Origin: CAYXZO01 sp964469505 | GTDB taxonomy: Bacteria; Fidelibacterota; UBA8477; JABMPR01 | Assembly (NCBI GenBank): GCA_964469505.1 | Contig: CAYXZO010000104.1 | Span: 1-5,707, forward strand | Reading direction: 5' to 3' | DNA length: 5,707 nucleotides | In this document: in pieces, positions 5,401-5,707 of the stretch | Layout: each line of letters opens with the position of its first letter | Numbering within the stretch: the first letter of the stretch is position 1 | Program-made: the position numbers and the translations under genes | The notes under the pieces: model-generated | The model's database searches: none | The model's input: only the letters and a program-made list of their open reading frames with translations | Told to the model about the DNA's origin: nothing

Positions 5401-5514
5401 AGTTAGAGTCGGGAAGTTAGCAAAGCAAAGCATTTTGTTAATGGATAGGAAAAATAGTTCATTTGTGTTTTTATGAATGGCCGACCGCCGACTGCGGACC
5501 GCGGTTACATAATC
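5401..5514. other. Repeat-rich non-coding stretch
   Basis: No gene is visible. GAAGTTAG occurs at 5399-5406 and 5413-5420. AAAGCAAAGCA follows. A GC-rich microrepeat (CCGACCGCCGACTGCGGACC, 5481-5500) ends in the 8-bp palindrome ACCGCGGT (5498-5505). Confidence 0.5.
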
Positions 5515-5543
5515 CTCTCACAGAGACACAGAGAACACCAAGA
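5515..5543 (+). repeat. Dispersed repeat copy 3
   Basis: It begins CTCTCACAGAGACACAGAG and ends ACACCAAGA. It is inverted relative to 5071-5099 (25 of 29 positions) and direct relative to 4972-5003 (more diverged). Confidence 0.75.
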
Positions 5544-5605
5544 AAGTTTTACGGAGGACGGAAATCGGTAAATTGACATAACATGTAGTTCCTTATCAAC
5601 ATAGC

Positions 5606-5620
5606 AACCTAGTAACCTAG
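5606..5620 (+). repeat. Two near-adjacent copies of AACCTAG
   Basis: AACCTAG occurs at 5606-5612 and 5614-5620, running into ATACCTCTAC. The junction TAGATACCT is the reverse complement of AGGTATCTA at 5022-5030, placing a second weak inverted pair outside copies 2 and 3. Confidence 0.5.
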
Positions 5621-5626
5621 ATACCT

Positions 5627-5707
5627 CTACTACCCCCCAATGAATCGCGGGGCGCGTTAAACCATGTTGTTTTGACAATAAAACGTTACCTATGTACAGA
5701 CTCTACC
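5627..5707. other. Right end of window, no gene seen
   Basis: No ORF or RNA is visible. A TTGACA at 5672-5677 is followed by TATGTA (5691-5696) with only a 13-base spacer, or TACAGA (5695-5700) at 17 bases. This could belong to a promoter for a gene beyond the window but is weak. Confidence 0.3.

Overview
The window looks like a piece of chromosome from an uncultured or poorly characterised bacterium of moderate GC content. Three things point towards the FCB side of the tree (Bacteroidetes/Ignavibacteria/Calditrichota/KSB1/Marinimicrobia-like lineages). The minus-strand nuclease ends in a Por/T9SS-type (or FlgD-Ig-like) C-terminal sorting domain starting 'YPNPFN'. There is a secreted GHL10-type protein. 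The spacers hold short dispersed repeats of the kind common in such genomes. No rRNA, tRNA, CRISPR or plasmid backbone gene is visible, and the lineage assignment is an inference from domain style only.

Layout. (1) 1-566: the 3' part of a REP-associated tyrosine transposase (RAYT, IS200-like HUH nuclease). One perfect 40-nt palindrome lies inside its coding sequence. A second overlaps its stop codon and runs into a six-unit CCCTAC array. The two palindromes share an identical 28-nt core in opposite orientations. (2) 598-1851: an exported glycosyl-hydrolase-like GHL10 (DUF187) TIM-barrel protein. (3) 1852-2166: a spacer with at most one doubtful small minus-strand ORF. (4) 2167-2346: a 59-residue YHS-domain metal-binding protein with a natural His-rich tail, followed by a hairpin terminator. 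(5) 2563-3021: a PaaI-type hotdog thioesterase. (6) 3046-4794, minus strand, convergent with the thioesterase: a secreted endonuclease/exonuclease/phosphatase-fold enzyme with a lamin-tail domain and a T9SS-type sorting tail. (7) 4795-5707: about 900 bases without a convincing intact gene, built from dispersed short repeats around a roughly 290-base block whose reading frame continues past a single in-frame stop.

The protein genes do not form an obvious pathway. Two (GHL10 and the nuclease) are exported. The YHS protein and the thioesterase look like single-gene units separated by a terminator. The unusual content is in the repeats: the RAYT with its cognate palindromes at the left end, and the repeat mosaic at the right end. 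I found no evidence for a defence system or other wholly new multi-gene system here.
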